Shown: positions 24,932 through 32,954 of the stretch, in pieces | How the letters are laid out: every line of letters starts with the position of its first letter | Position numbering within the stretch: the first letter of the stretch is position 1 | NCBI RefSeq assembly: GCF_904426505.1 | Contig: NZ_CAJGBN010000012.1 | Coordinates: 62,001 to 126,000 of the forward strand | Length of the DNA stretch: 64,000 bases | Direction: 5' to 3' | Origin: Rubrivivax sp. A210 | Lineage (GTDB): Bacteria > Pseudomonadota > Gammaproteobacteria > Burkholderiales > Burkholderiaceae_C | Notes under the pieces: model-generated | Database searches by the model: none | Told to the model about the DNA's origin: nothing | What the model saw: the letters and a program-made list of their open reading frames with translations, nothing else | Made by a program: the position numbers and the translations under genes

Positions 24932-26131
24932 TCAGACAGCCTCGATGATGCCCGCGGCGCCCTGGCCCATGCCCACGCACATCGTCACCATGCCGTGCTT
25001 CAGCTTGTGGCGGCGCAGCGCGTGTACCACGGTGGCGGCGCGGATGGCGCCGGTGGCGCCCAGCGGGTGGCCCAGGGCGATGGCGCCCCCCATCGGGTTG
25101 ACCTTGGCCGGGTCGAGCCCGAGGCTGTTGATGACGGCCAGCGACTGCGCGGCAAAGGCCTCGTTCAGCTCGATCCAGCCCAGGTCGGCCAGGCTCAGGC
25201 CGGCGCTGCGCAGCGCGGCCGGGATGGCCTCGATAGGGCCTATGCCCATGATCTCGGGCGGCACGCCGCGCACGGCAAAGCTGACGAAGCGCGCCAGCGG
25301 CGTGAGGCCGAAGGTCTTGACCGCCTTCTCGCTGGCCAGGATCAGCGCGCCGGCGCCGTCGCTGGTCTGGCTGCTGTTGCCGGCGGTGACGCTGCCCTTG
25401 GCGGCAAAGACGGGCTTGAGCTTCGCAAGCCCTTCGAGCGAGGTGTCGGGCCGCGGCCCTTCGTCGATGGCCACGGTGCGCGCCTTGACGTTGACGCCGC
25501 CACCAGTGAGATCCGGCGTGCGCGCCACCACCTGCACCGGCGTCATCTCGTCGGCAAAGGCGCCGGCCGCGATGGCAGCCACCGCGCGCTGGTGCGACTG
25601 CAGCGCGAAGGCATCCTGGGCCTCGCGGCCCACCTTCCACTGCGCCGCCACCTTCTCGGCCGTGAGGCCCATGCCGTAGGCGATGCCGAGGTTCTCGTCG
25701 CGGGCAAAGACCTCGGGGTTGAAGCTGGGCTTGTTGCCGCCCATGGGCACCAGGCTCATGCTCTCGGCGCCGCCGGCGATCATCACATCGGCCTCGCCGA
25801 CGCGGATGCGGTCGGCCGCCATCGCCAACGCACTCAGGCCGCTGGCGCAGAAGCGGTTGACGGTGATGCCGCCCACCGAGTGCGGCAGGCCTGCCAGCAC
25901 CATGGCCACGCGCGCCATGTTCATGCCCTGCTCGCCCTCGGGGAAGCTGCAGCCGATGATGGCGTCTTCGATGGCCTTGGGGTCCAGCGTCGGCACCTGG
26001 GCCAGCGCGTGCTTGACGGCCGCCACCAGCAGGTCGTCGGGCCGCGTGTTGCGAAAGTAGCCGCGGCCGCTGCGGCCTATGGGCGTGCGCGTGGCGGCAA
26101 TGATGTAGGCGTCTTGAACTTGCTTGCTCAT
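24932..26131 (-). CDS. Acetyl-CoA C-acyltransferase (thiolase)
   Basis: A 399-residue thiolase of FadA type. Nucleophilic Cys in VNRFCASGLSA, the second active-site set GGAIALGHPLGATGA (His) and MCVGMGQGAAG (Cys). It cleaves 3-ketoacyl-CoA with CoA, giving acetyl-CoA. The gene begins 14 bases after the multifunctional fadB-like gene, the expected partner. ATG 26131 is preferred to an ATG six codons upstream because it fits the family start and leaves a gap after fadB. Confidence 0.93.
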   Translation of the reverse strand: MSKQVQDAYIIAATRTPIGRSGRGYFRNTRPDDLLVAAVKHALAQVPTLDPKAIEDAIIGCSFPEGEQGMNMARVAMVLAGLPHSVGGITVNRFCASGLSALAMAADRIRVGEADVMIAGGAESMSLVPMGGNKPSFNPEVFARDENLGIAYGMGLTAEKVAAQWKVGREAQDAFALQSHQRAVAAIAAGAFADEMTPVQVVARTPDLTGGGVNVKARTVAIDEGPRPDTSLEGLAKLKPVFAAKGSVTAGNSSQTSDGAGALILASEKAVKTFGLTPLARFVSFAVRGVPPEIMGIGPIEAIPAALRSAGLSLADLGWIELNEAFAAQSLAVINSLGLDPAKVNPMGGAIALGHPLGATGAIRAATVVHALRRHKLKHGMVTMCVGMGQGAAGIIEAV

Positions 26132-26145
26132 GTTCTGCTCTTCCT

Positions 26146-28542
26146 TCAATTCCGAACGGGCTTGCCCGTCTGCAGCATCCCCATGATCCGTTCCTGGGTC
26201 TTGGGATGTTCCAGCAGCGAACAGAAGCGCTCGCGCTCCAGCGCCATCAGGTAGTCCTCGGTCACCAGGCTGCCGGCGTCGACATCGCCGCCGCAGACGA
26301 CCTCGGCGATCAGCGTCGCGAGGTGGAAGTCATGGGCGCTGATGAAGCCGCCGTCGCGCATATTGGCGAGTTGCCCCTTGATGGTGGCGATCGCATTGCG
26401 GCCGGCCACCGCGAAGGGCTTGCGTTGCGGCGGACGCCAGCCGCTGTCGGCCATCGCCCGCGCCTGGGCCAGGGCGACGAAGAGCAGTTCGTCCTTGTGC
26501 GGCACGACGATGTCACCCTCGACCAGGTAGCCCAGCTTGCGCGATTCCGGTGCGCTCGTGCCCACCTTGGCCATGGCCGCGTTGGTGAAGCCGTCGCTGG
26601 CGAACTTGAGGATGTCGACGTTGGCATTCGCCGCCGTGGCCATCTCGGCGGCACGCCGCGCGATGTAGGTGAGGCCGCCGCCGGCCGGGATCAGGCCCAC
26701 GCCCACCTCAACCAGGCCGACATAGCTTTCCATCGCCGCGACGCGGCGCGCGCAATGCACGGCCAGCTCGCAGCCGCCGCCCAGCGCCAGGCCACGAACC
26801 GCTGCCACCACCGGCACCTGGGCATAGCGCAGGCGCAGGAACATGTCCTGCAGCTTCTTGACCTCGGGCGCAATGCCCTTGGCGCCGCTCTTCATGAACA
26901 CCGGCATCAGCGCCTCGAGATTGGCACCGGCCGAGAACACGTCATCGGGCGACCAGATCACCAGGCCCTTGTAGCCGGCCTCGGCGGCGTCCAGGGCCTT
27001 GCCCAGGCCTTCGATGACGGCCGGGCTGATGAGGTGGAGCTTGGCCGTGATGCTGGCGATCAGCACCTCGCCGTCCAGCGTCCAGGCGCGCAACTCTTCG
27101 TTGCGCCAGACCTCGGTGCCGGCCTTGAGCGGATCTTTCGCGCCACTGCCGAGCACGGCCTCGGGGAAGTACTGGCGGCAGTACACCGCCAGCTCGCTGC
27201 GCGGCACGAAGGCCTGGCGCGACGGGCTCCACGAGCCCTCAACCGCGTGTACGCCGCCGCGCTCGGCCACCGGGCCCTCGAACACCCAGGCCGGCAGCGG
27301 CGCGGTGGACAGTGCCTTGCCGGCCTCGATGTCGGCCTTCACCCAGCCGGCCACCTGCAGCCAGCCGGCGTCCTGCCAGAGCTCGAACGGGCCTTGTTTC
27401 ATGCCGAAGCCCCAGCGCATCGCGAAGTCGACATCGCGCGCCGTCTCGGCAATGCTTTCCAGGTGCACGGCGGCATAGTGGAAGGCGTCGCGCAAGATGG
27501 CCCACAGGAAAGCGGCCTGCGGGTTGCTGCTCTCGCGCAGCAGCTTCAGGCGCTCGGCTGCCGGCTTCTTGAGCATGCGCTCGACGAGGGGTTCGGCCTT
27601 GCCGCCACCGGCCACGTAGTCAGCTTTGGCAGGGTCCAGGCGCAGGATGTCGCGGCCCACCTTCTTGTAGAAGCCGGCGCCGGCCTTCTGGCCCAGCGCG
27701 CCCTTGGCAATCAGCGCGCCCAGCACCGGCGGCGTGGCATAGCTCGCGTAGAACGGGTCGTCGGCCAGGTTGTCCTGCAGCGTCTTGATGACATGGGCCA
27801 TGGTGTCCAGGCCCACCACGTCGGCGGTGCGGAAGGTGCCGCTGCTGGCGCGGCCCAGCTTCTTGCCGGTGAGGTCGTCAACGACGTCATAGGGCAGGCC
27901 GAAGGTATCGGCCTCCTTGATCGTCGCCAGCATGCCGGCGATGCCGACACGGTTGGCGATGAAGTTGGGCGTGTCCTTGGCGCGCACCACGGCCTTGCCC
28001 AGCGCACTGGTGGCAAAGGTCTCGAGCTGGTCCAGCACCTCGGGCCGGGTGTCCGGCGTGGCGATCAGTTCCAGCAGCGCCATGTAGCGCGGCGGATTGA
28101 AGAAATGCACGCCGCAGAAGCGCGGGCGGATCGATTCGGGCAGCACTGCGGCCAGTTTCGTGATCGACAGGCCCGAGGTGTTGCTGGCGACGATGGCGTG
28201 CGGGGCCAGGGCCGGCGCGATCTTCTCGTAGAGCGCGAGCTTCCAGTCCATGCGCTCGGCAATGGCCTCGATCACCAGGTCGCAGCCGGCCAGCAGGTGC
28301 AGGTGGTCCTCGTAATTGGCCTGCTCGATCAGGGTCGCATCCTCGGCCAAGCCCAGCGGCGCCGGCTTGAGCTTCTTCAGGCCGTCCACCGCCTTCGTGA
28401 CGATGCCGTTCTTGGGCCCATCTTTCGCCGGCAGGTCGAACAGCACGACCGGCACCTTGCAGTTGACCAGGTGGGCGGCGATCTGCGCGCCCATCACGCC
28501 GGCGCCGAGCACGGCCACCTTGCGGACGAGGAATCGATTCAT
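26146..28542 (-). CDS. 3-hydroxyacyl-CoA dehydrogenase/enoyl-CoA hydratase fusion
   Basis: A 798-residue bifunctional beta-oxidation enzyme. The NAD-binding dehydrogenase comes first (VAVLGAGVMGAQIAAHLVN, then SNTSGLSI and the HFFNPP motif), followed by a C-terminal crotonase part (about 490-700: GLALGGGCELAVHCARRVAA, VGVGLIPAGGG). Dehydrogenase-first order is as in FadN-type proteins, not E. coli FadB. It acts between the acyl-CoA dehydrogenase and the thiolase encoded on either side. Confidence 0.92.
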   Translation of the reverse strand: MNRFLVRKVAVLGAGVMGAQIAAHLVNCKVPVVLFDLPAKDGPKNGIVTKAVDGLKKLKPAPLGLAEDATLIEQANYEDHLHLLAGCDLVIEAIAERMDWKLALYEKIAPALAPHAIVASNTSGLSITKLAAVLPESIRPRFCGVHFFNPPRYMALLELIATPDTRPEVLDQLETFATSALGKAVVRAKDTPNFIANRVGIAGMLATIKEADTFGLPYDVVDDLTGKKLGRASSGTFRTADVVGLDTMAHVIKTLQDNLADDPFYASYATPPVLGALIAKGALGQKAGAGFYKKVGRDILRLDPAKADYVAGGGKAEPLVERMLKKPAAERLKLLRESSNPQAAFLWAILRDAFHYAAVHLESIAETARDVDFAMRWGFGMKQGPFELWQDAGWLQVAGWVKADIEAGKALSTAPLPAWVFEGPVAERGGVHAVEGSWSPSRQAFVPRSELAVYCRQYFPEAVLGSGAKDPLKAGTEVWRNEELRAWTLDGEVLIASITAKLHLISPAVIEGLGKALDAAEAGYKGLVIWSPDDVFSAGANLEALMPVFMKSGAKGIAPEVKKLQDMFLRLRYAQVPVVAAVRGLALGGGCELAVHCARRVAAMESYVGLVEVGVGLIPAGGGLTYIARRAAEMATAANANVDILKFASDGFTNAAMAKVGTSAPESRKLGYLVEGDIVVPHKDELLFVALAQARAMADSGWRPPQRKPFAVAGRNAIATIKGQLANMRDGGFISAHDFHLATLIAEVVCGGDVDAGSLVTEDYLMALERERFCSLLEHPKTQERIMGMLQTGKPVRN

Positions 28543-28569
28543 GGGGTCTCCGGAAAAAAGGGGGGTGAC

Positions 28570-28998
28570 TTACTCGACGCGCTGCCAGGTCTGGTTGCGG
28601 TAGAGAAAGCCGATGAAGCCGCGCACCTCGAGCGTCTTGCCGCCATCCTTGGGCGTGAGGCGCACCTTGTAGGTCTTGCCGTTGTTGGGGTCGAGGATGG
28701 TGCCGCCGTCCCAATAGGGCTCGTCGGCGTTCTTCTTCACGCCTTCGACGATGACCATGCCCTGCACCGGCTGGTCCTTGCGTGCGTCGCTGCACTTGTC
28801 GCAGCGGGCGTCCTGGCGCGCCGGGTCGAGCAGCTTTTCGATCTTGCCGGCAAGCACGCCGCCCGATTCGCTGATGCGCACCAGGGACTTCTCCTGCTTG
28901 GTGTCGTCGTCGATGGTCTTCCACAGGCCCACCGGCGTGGCCTGGGCGAAGGCGGCGCCGGCGGTGACCAGCAGGGCGATGGCAATCATGGTCTTCAT
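28570..28998 (-). CDS. DUF2147 exported protein
   Basis: A 142-residue protein with a signal peptide (MKTMIAIALLVTAGAAFAQA). The DUF2147 pattern is clear: GLWKTIDDDTKQEKSLVRI, GKIEKLL, CDKCSDARKDQPVQGMVIV, WDGGTILDPNNGKTYKVRL and GKTLEVRGFIG. Function is unknown; the fold is lipocalin-like in character. It sits between the acyl-CoA dehydrogenase and fadB-like genes, an arrangement seen in other Burkholderiales and suggestive of an envelope role in fatty-acid use. The CDKC pair could form a disulfide. Confidence 0.85.
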   Translation of the reverse strand: MKTMIAIALLVTAGAAFAQATPVGLWKTIDDDTKQEKSLVRISESGGVLAGKIEKLLDPARQDARCDKCSDARKDQPVQGMVIVEGVKKNADEPYWDGGTILDPNNGKTYKVRLTPKDGGKTLEVRGFIGFLYRNQTWQRVE

Positions 28999-29041
28999 GC
29001 GGGTTGTCTCCTTGGGTGGTTCTTGTCGGGGTGGGCGCACT

Positions 29042-30832
29042 CTAGAACAGCGCCTCTTCCATCGCCAGCAATGGGGCCGCGCCACTGCGCGCGCTGCGGA
29101 TGAGGCCGGCGGTCTCGGGCAGCAGCTTGGCGAAGTAGAAGCGCGCGGTGTGCAGCTTGGCGGTGTAGAAGGGGTCGCCGCTGTCCTTCTTTTCCAACGC
29201 CACCCTGGCCATGCGGGCCCAGAAATAGGCGAACACCAGGTGGCCGCAGATGCGCAGGTAGTCCACCGCCGCCGCGCCCACCTCGTCGGCATTGCCCATG
29301 GCCTTCATGCCGAGTTCGGTGGTCAGTTTCGTCACCTTGTCGCCGAGGTCGGCCAGCGGGTTGACGAACTCCTGCATCGCCTCGTTCGTGCCCTCTTCGT
29401 CGACAAACTCGGCAATCAGCTTGCCGAAGCGGCGCAGCCGCGCGCCGCTGTCGCCCAGCACCTTGCGGCCCAGCAGGTCCAGGCCCTGGATGCCGTTCGT
29501 ACCCTCGTAGATCATGTTGATGCGCGCGTCGCGCACCAGTTGCTCCATACCGTTGCTGCGGATGTAGCCGTGGCCGCCAAAGACCTGCAGGCACTGGCTG
29601 GTGGCGATCCAGGCGTTGTCGGTGAGGAAGGCCTTGACGATGGGCGTGAGCAGCGCCACCTGGTCGGCCGCGGCCTTGCGCTCGTCCTCGTCGGCGCCGC
29701 AGGTCTCCTTGTCGAGCAGCAGCGCGCAGTAGACGGCCAGCGCGCGGCCTCCCTCGGCATAGGCACGCGCCGTCAGCAACATGCGGCGCACGTCGGGGTG
29801 GACGATGATGGCGTCGGCCGCCTGCTGCGGGCTCTTGGGGCCGGTGAGGCTGCGCATCTGGATGCGCTCCTTGGCATAGGCCACGGCGTTCTGGTAAGCC
29901 ACCTCGGTGAGGCCCAGGCCCTGATTGCCCACGCCCAGGCGGGCCGCGTTCATCATCACGAACATCGCCGCCAGGCCCTTGTTGGGCTGGCCCACCAGGC
30001 TGCCGACGGCGCCGTCCAGATTGATCTGGCAGGTGGAACTGCCGTGGATGCCCATCTTGTCTTCGAGGGCGGTGCAGAAGATGGGATTGCGCGTGCCCAG
30101 GCTGCCATCGGCATTGACCAGGAACTTGGGCACGACGAAAAGGCTGATGCCCTTGTTGCCGGCCGGCGCGTCGGGCAGGCGGGCCAGCACCAGGTGCACG
30201 ATATTGGCGGCCAGGTCGTGCTCGCCGGCGCTGATGAAGATCTTCTCCCCGGTGAGGCGGTAGCTGCCGTCGGGCAGGGGCTCGGCCTTGCTGCGCAGCA
30301 GGCCGAGGTCGGTGCCGCAATGCGGCTCGGTCAGGCACATGGTGCCGGTCCACTCGCCGCTGCTCAGGCGCGGCAGGTAGGTCGCCTTCAGTTCCTCGCT
30401 GCCATGGGTGTGCAGCGCGGCATAGGCACCGTGCGAGAGGCCGGGGTACATGGTCCAGGCCTGGTTGGCCGAGTTGAGCATCTCGTAGAAGCACTGGTTC
30501 AGCACCAGCGGCAGGCCCTGGCCGCCGTAAGCCGGGTCGGTGCTGAGTGCCGGCCAGCCGCCGGCCACGTATTGCGCATAGGCGGCCTTGAAGCCGGCCG
30601 GCGGACGCACTTCGTGGCTGGCCTTGTCCAGCGTGCAGCCCTCGGCGTCGCCGCTGATGTTGAGCGGAAAGATCACCTCGGCGGCGAACTTGCCGCCCTC
30701 TTCGAGCACAGCGTTGATGGTGTCGGCGTCGATCTCGGCATGGGGCGGCAGCAGCCGAAGTTCGTCGCTGACCTGAAACAGCTCATGCAGCACGAACTGC
30801 AGGTCGCGCAAGGGCGGTTGGTAGATGGCCAT
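29042..30832 (-). CDS. Acyl-CoA dehydrogenase (long, with C-terminal domain)
   Basis: A 596-residue FAD enzyme, longer than the usual 380 residues because of an additional C-terminal helical domain, as in the broad-range acyl-CoA dehydrogenases of beta-oxidation operons. Motifs: MCLTEPHCGTDLG, ISAGEHD, MGIHGSSTCQ, QVFGGHGYI and the catalytic Glu in MIYEGTNGIQ. It performs the first oxidation step. It precedes DUF2147, fadB-like and thiolase genes and follows the TetR regulator by 38 bases. Confidence 0.92.
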   Translation of the reverse strand: MAIYQPPLRDLQFVLHELFQVSDELRLLPPHAEIDADTINAVLEEGGKFAAEVIFPLNISGDAEGCTLDKASHEVRPPAGFKAAYAQYVAGGWPALSTDPAYGGQGLPLVLNQCFYEMLNSANQAWTMYPGLSHGAYAALHTHGSEELKATYLPRLSSGEWTGTMCLTEPHCGTDLGLLRSKAEPLPDGSYRLTGEKIFISAGEHDLAANIVHLVLARLPDAPAGNKGISLFVVPKFLVNADGSLGTRNPIFCTALEDKMGIHGSSTCQINLDGAVGSLVGQPNKGLAAMFVMMNAARLGVGNQGLGLTEVAYQNAVAYAKERIQMRSLTGPKSPQQAADAIIVHPDVRRMLLTARAYAEGGRALAVYCALLLDKETCGADEDERKAAADQVALLTPIVKAFLTDNAWIATSQCLQVFGGHGYIRSNGMEQLVRDARINMIYEGTNGIQGLDLLGRKVLGDSGARLRRFGKLIAEFVDEEGTNEAMQEFVNPLADLGDKVTKLTTELGMKAMGNADEVGAAAVDYLRICGHLVFAYFWARMARVALEKKDSGDPFYTAKLHTARFYFAKLLPETAGLIRSARSGAAPLLAMEEALF

Positions 30833-30870
30833 GGTGGGCTCCGTCGGTATGGGGTGATGGGGTCGGCGGC

Positions 30871-31596
30871 TCAGCGGCGAAGGCGCGGCCGGCTGCTGCG
30901 GGGCGGCGGCGGCACCTCCACCCGTGCCGCCTCTCGAGCCTCAACGCGAGCCTCCACGCGGTAGTGCGCCAGCGTGCGCTCGAAGCCGGCGCGTGCGCGG
31001 TCCAGCGCGCCCGGCTGGCGCAGAAAGCGGGCGTCGTGGTGTACGGCCAGGATCAGCCCGTGCAGTTCGAACAGCATCTGCAGCGGGTCGGTGTCGGTGC
31101 GCAGATGGCCCTGCTGCACCGCCTGCTCGATGGCGCGGGCCAGCGCCGCGTGCCAGGCGCGCACCATCGAAGCCAGCGCGTCGCGCACCGGGCCCGGGCG
31201 GTCGTCGAACTCGACCGCGCCGCTGATGTAGATGCAGCCCGAGTCGATTTCCACCGAGACGCGGCGTATCCAGCGCTCGAACAGCGCCGCCAGCCGCGGC
31301 AGGCCGCGCGGCTCGCGGATGGCGGGGAAGAAGACCTCGTCCTCGAAACGGGCGTGGTACTCGCGCACCACCGAGATCTGCAATTCCTCGCGCGATCCGA
31401 AGTGGGCGAAGACGCCCGACTTGCTCATGCCCGTGACCTCCGCCAGCGCGCCTATCGACAGGCCCTCCAGCCCCATGTGCGAGGCCAGGGCCAGGGCCGC
31501 GTCCAGAATCACGGCGCGCGTCTGCTGGCCCTTGTGCAGGCTGCGGGACGCGCTGCGCGGAGTCTCTGGTACGGAGGTTTCGGATGGGTCGGTCAC
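30871..31596 (-). CDS. TetR family regulator of the beta-oxidation operon
   Basis: A 241-residue TetR protein starting with GTG 31596. The DNA-binding helix-turn-helix is at about 25-70 (RAVILDAALALASHMGLEGLSIGALAEVTGMSKSGVFAHF). The ligand domain follows, and the last 25 residues are Arg/Pro-rich and disordered in character. Position at the head of a fatty-acid degradation operon makes an acyl-CoA-responsive repressor likely, comparable to FadP or PsrA types. A palindrome 12 bases before its start is the probable operator. Confidence 0.87.
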   Translation of the reverse strand: MTDPSETSVPETPRSASRSLHKGQQTRAVILDAALALASHMGLEGLSIGALAEVTGMSKSGVFAHFGSREELQISVVREYHARFEDEVFFPAIREPRGLPRLAALFERWIRRVSVEIDSGCIYISGAVEFDDRPGPVRDALASMVRAWHAALARAIEQAVQQGHLRTDTDPLQMLFELHGLILAVHHDARFLRQPGALDRARAGFERTLAHYRVEARVEAREAARVEVPPPPRSSRPRLRR

Positions 31597-31607
31597 GGAA
31601 CGGACAC

Positions 31608-31631
31608 AAAATCGAACGGTCGTTCTATTTT
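31608..31631. promoter_or_regulatory. 24-bp TetR operator palindrome
   Basis: AAAATCGAACG-GT-CGTTCTATTTT: 11-base arms with a single mismatch around a two-base centre. It lies 12 bases before the tetR GTG, so binding would block the operon promoter (autoregulation). The GAACG-N2-CGTTC core is a typical TetR-family half-site arrangement. No second copy was seen elsewhere in the window. Confidence 0.65.
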
Positions 31632-31730
31632 GCAGTCTCTGCCGCCGCGCCGGGGGCCGCCAGGGCCCGAATTTCTAGGGCAAGCCTTCTAGACTTGGCA
31701 GAAGTTAGGGCGAGTTAAGGGTAAACCCCT

Positions 31731-31750
31731 GCAAGAAGCACATTTCTTGC
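31731..31750. promoter_or_regulatory. Perfect inverted repeat upstream of HNH gene
   Basis: GCAAGAA (31731-31737) and TTCTTGC (31744-31750) flank six bases. It lies about 40 bases before the HNH gene, next to another small palindrome GGGTAAACCC (31719-31728). Either could be an operator; neither has a T-tract. Confidence 0.4.
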
Positions 31751-31792
31751 CCGCGATTGAAGCCTGACATCTTGATCGATTACCCTAGAGGC

Positions 31793-32350
31793 ATGGACGT
31801 CTTGCAGCTTGACATTTCCGGTCGGCCGCAGGCGTGGATCTCGCCCCGCGAGGCGGCCGTGCTCTACGCCAGCGACGCCGTCGCATGGACGCTGGGCCTG
31901 GCCTTCCAGGTGCTGCGCGGCGGCACCCAGCGCGCCACCGGCCTGCAGTCGCGCATCGAGGTTCACCCCATCGTGGCCGTGCGCGGCGCCGTGCCCAGCC
32001 GCGCCTGGCGCACCGTGCCGGCGCTGTCCAACCCCAAGCTCTTTGCGCGCGACCGCCGCTTCTGTGCCTATTGCGGCGACCAGTTCAGCTATGACGAGTT
32101 GACGCGCGAGCACATCGTGCCGGTCTCGCGCGGCGGCGTCGACAGCTGGATGAACTGCATCACCGCCTGCCGCGCCTGCAATGGCCGCAAGGGCAGCCGC
32201 CTGCCCGAAGAGGCGCGCATGGCGCTGCTCTACCTGCCCTATGTACCCAGCCTGCACGAGGACATGATCCTGCGCGGCCGCCGCATCGTGGCCGACCAGA
32301 TGGACTTCCTGCTCGCCTCGGTGCCGCGCAGCTCGCGCCTGCACGGCTAG
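31793..32350 (+). CDS. HNH endonuclease
   Basis: A 185-residue protein from ATG 31793; TTG 31757 would add 12 residues. The C-terminal half carries the HNH fold: CAYCGDQF zinc pair, ELTREHIVPVSRGGVDSWMNCITACRACNGRKGS with the HIVP catalytic His, Asn and a second CxxC. The N-terminal half (ISPREAAVLYASDAVAWTLG) is a conserved companion region in a group of chromosomal HNH proteins common in Burkholderiales. No toxin, phage or restriction partner is adjacent, so its substrate is unknown. A TACCCT element at 31781 could be its -10. Confidence 0.85.
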   Translation: MDVLQLDISGRPQAWISPREAAVLYASDAVAWTLGLAFQVLRGGTQRATGLQSRIEVHPIVAVRGAVPSRAWRTVPALSNPKLFARDRRFCAYCGDQFSYDELTREHIVPVSRGGVDSWMNCITACRACNGRKGSRLPEEARMALLYLPYVPSLHEDMILRGRRIVADQMDFLLASVPRSSRLHG

Positions 32351-32455
32351 GCCGCTGCAGCGCATCATCAGGCCCTCCTTCTTTACGCGCCGCCAGGGAA
32401 CTCGCTCCCCATTCGCCGCGTCAACCCTGAAGAAACTCCCTGGAGACCCCGCATC

Positions 32456-32947
32456 ATGAAGCGCACGCTCATCGCCCTGGGCCTGGTCGGCGCCCTCGCC
32501 GCCTGCACCACCACCAGCCCCGACGTCGTCAGCCGCAACGAGGCCCAGCGCCTGTCCACCGTGGTCGATGCCGTCGTGCTGACAACGCGGCCGGTGGTCG
32601 TCGACGGCGCGCAAAGCGGCATTGGGGGCGTTGCCGGCACCGTGGTCGGCGGCATCGCCGGTTCCAACGTGGGCGGGCGCCGCGAATCGGCGGTGGTGGG
32701 CATCATCGGCGCCGTGGTCGGTGGCGTGGTCGGCAATGCCACCGAGCGCGCGGCCACGCGCGAAGAGGCCGTCGAGATCCTGGTGCAGCTGCGCAATGGC
32801 GACCGCCGCTCGGTGGTGCAGGCCAAGGCCAGCGAAACCTTTGCACCCGGCGACCCGGTTCTGCTGATCAGTACCGGCGGCAAGGTGCGGGTAGCACGCG
32901 CGCCGGTGTTCGCGCCGGCAGCCGCCAGCGCGCCCGGCAACAGCTAG
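32456..32947 (+). CDS. Glycine-zipper outer-membrane lipoprotein
   Basis: A 163-residue lipoprotein: lipobox LAAC with Cys17. The central Gly-rich part (GIGGVAGTVVGGIAGSNVGG, then VVGIIGAVVGGVVGNATE) is a two-helix glycine zipper of the SlyB/Pcp type. The C-terminal half (EILVQLRNGDRRSVVQAKA, APGDPVLLISTGGKVRV) is the usual small beta domain. Such proteins sit in the outer membrane and respond to envelope stress. A TGGAGA ribosome site precedes the ATG. Confidence 0.88.
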   Translation: MKRTLIALGLVGALAACTTTSPDVVSRNEAQRLSTVVDAVVLTTRPVVVDGAQSGIGGVAGTVVGGIAGSNVGGRRESAVVGIIGAVVGGVVGNATERAATREEAVEILVQLRNGDRRSVVQAKASETFAPGDPVLLISTGGKVRVARAPVFAPAAASAPGNS

Positions 32948-32954
32948 GCAGCGC

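Noticed and set aside
26206..29103. 965-codon plus-strand open frame opposite the fadB-like gene
   Set aside because: It mirrors the minus-strand codon pattern and shows no domain. The minus strand has intact beta-oxidation enzymes.
31793..32350. HNH protein as a restriction, toxin or defence system
   Set aside because: There is no methyltransferase, immunity gene, helicase or phage context, and its form matches a common stand-alone chromosomal HNH protein.
32393..32443. CCAGGGA/TCCCTGG inverted repeat before the glycine-zipper gene as a riboregulator
   Set aside because: The 37-base loop and seven-base arms are likely by chance in this composition, and the start codon region is not clearly sequestered.
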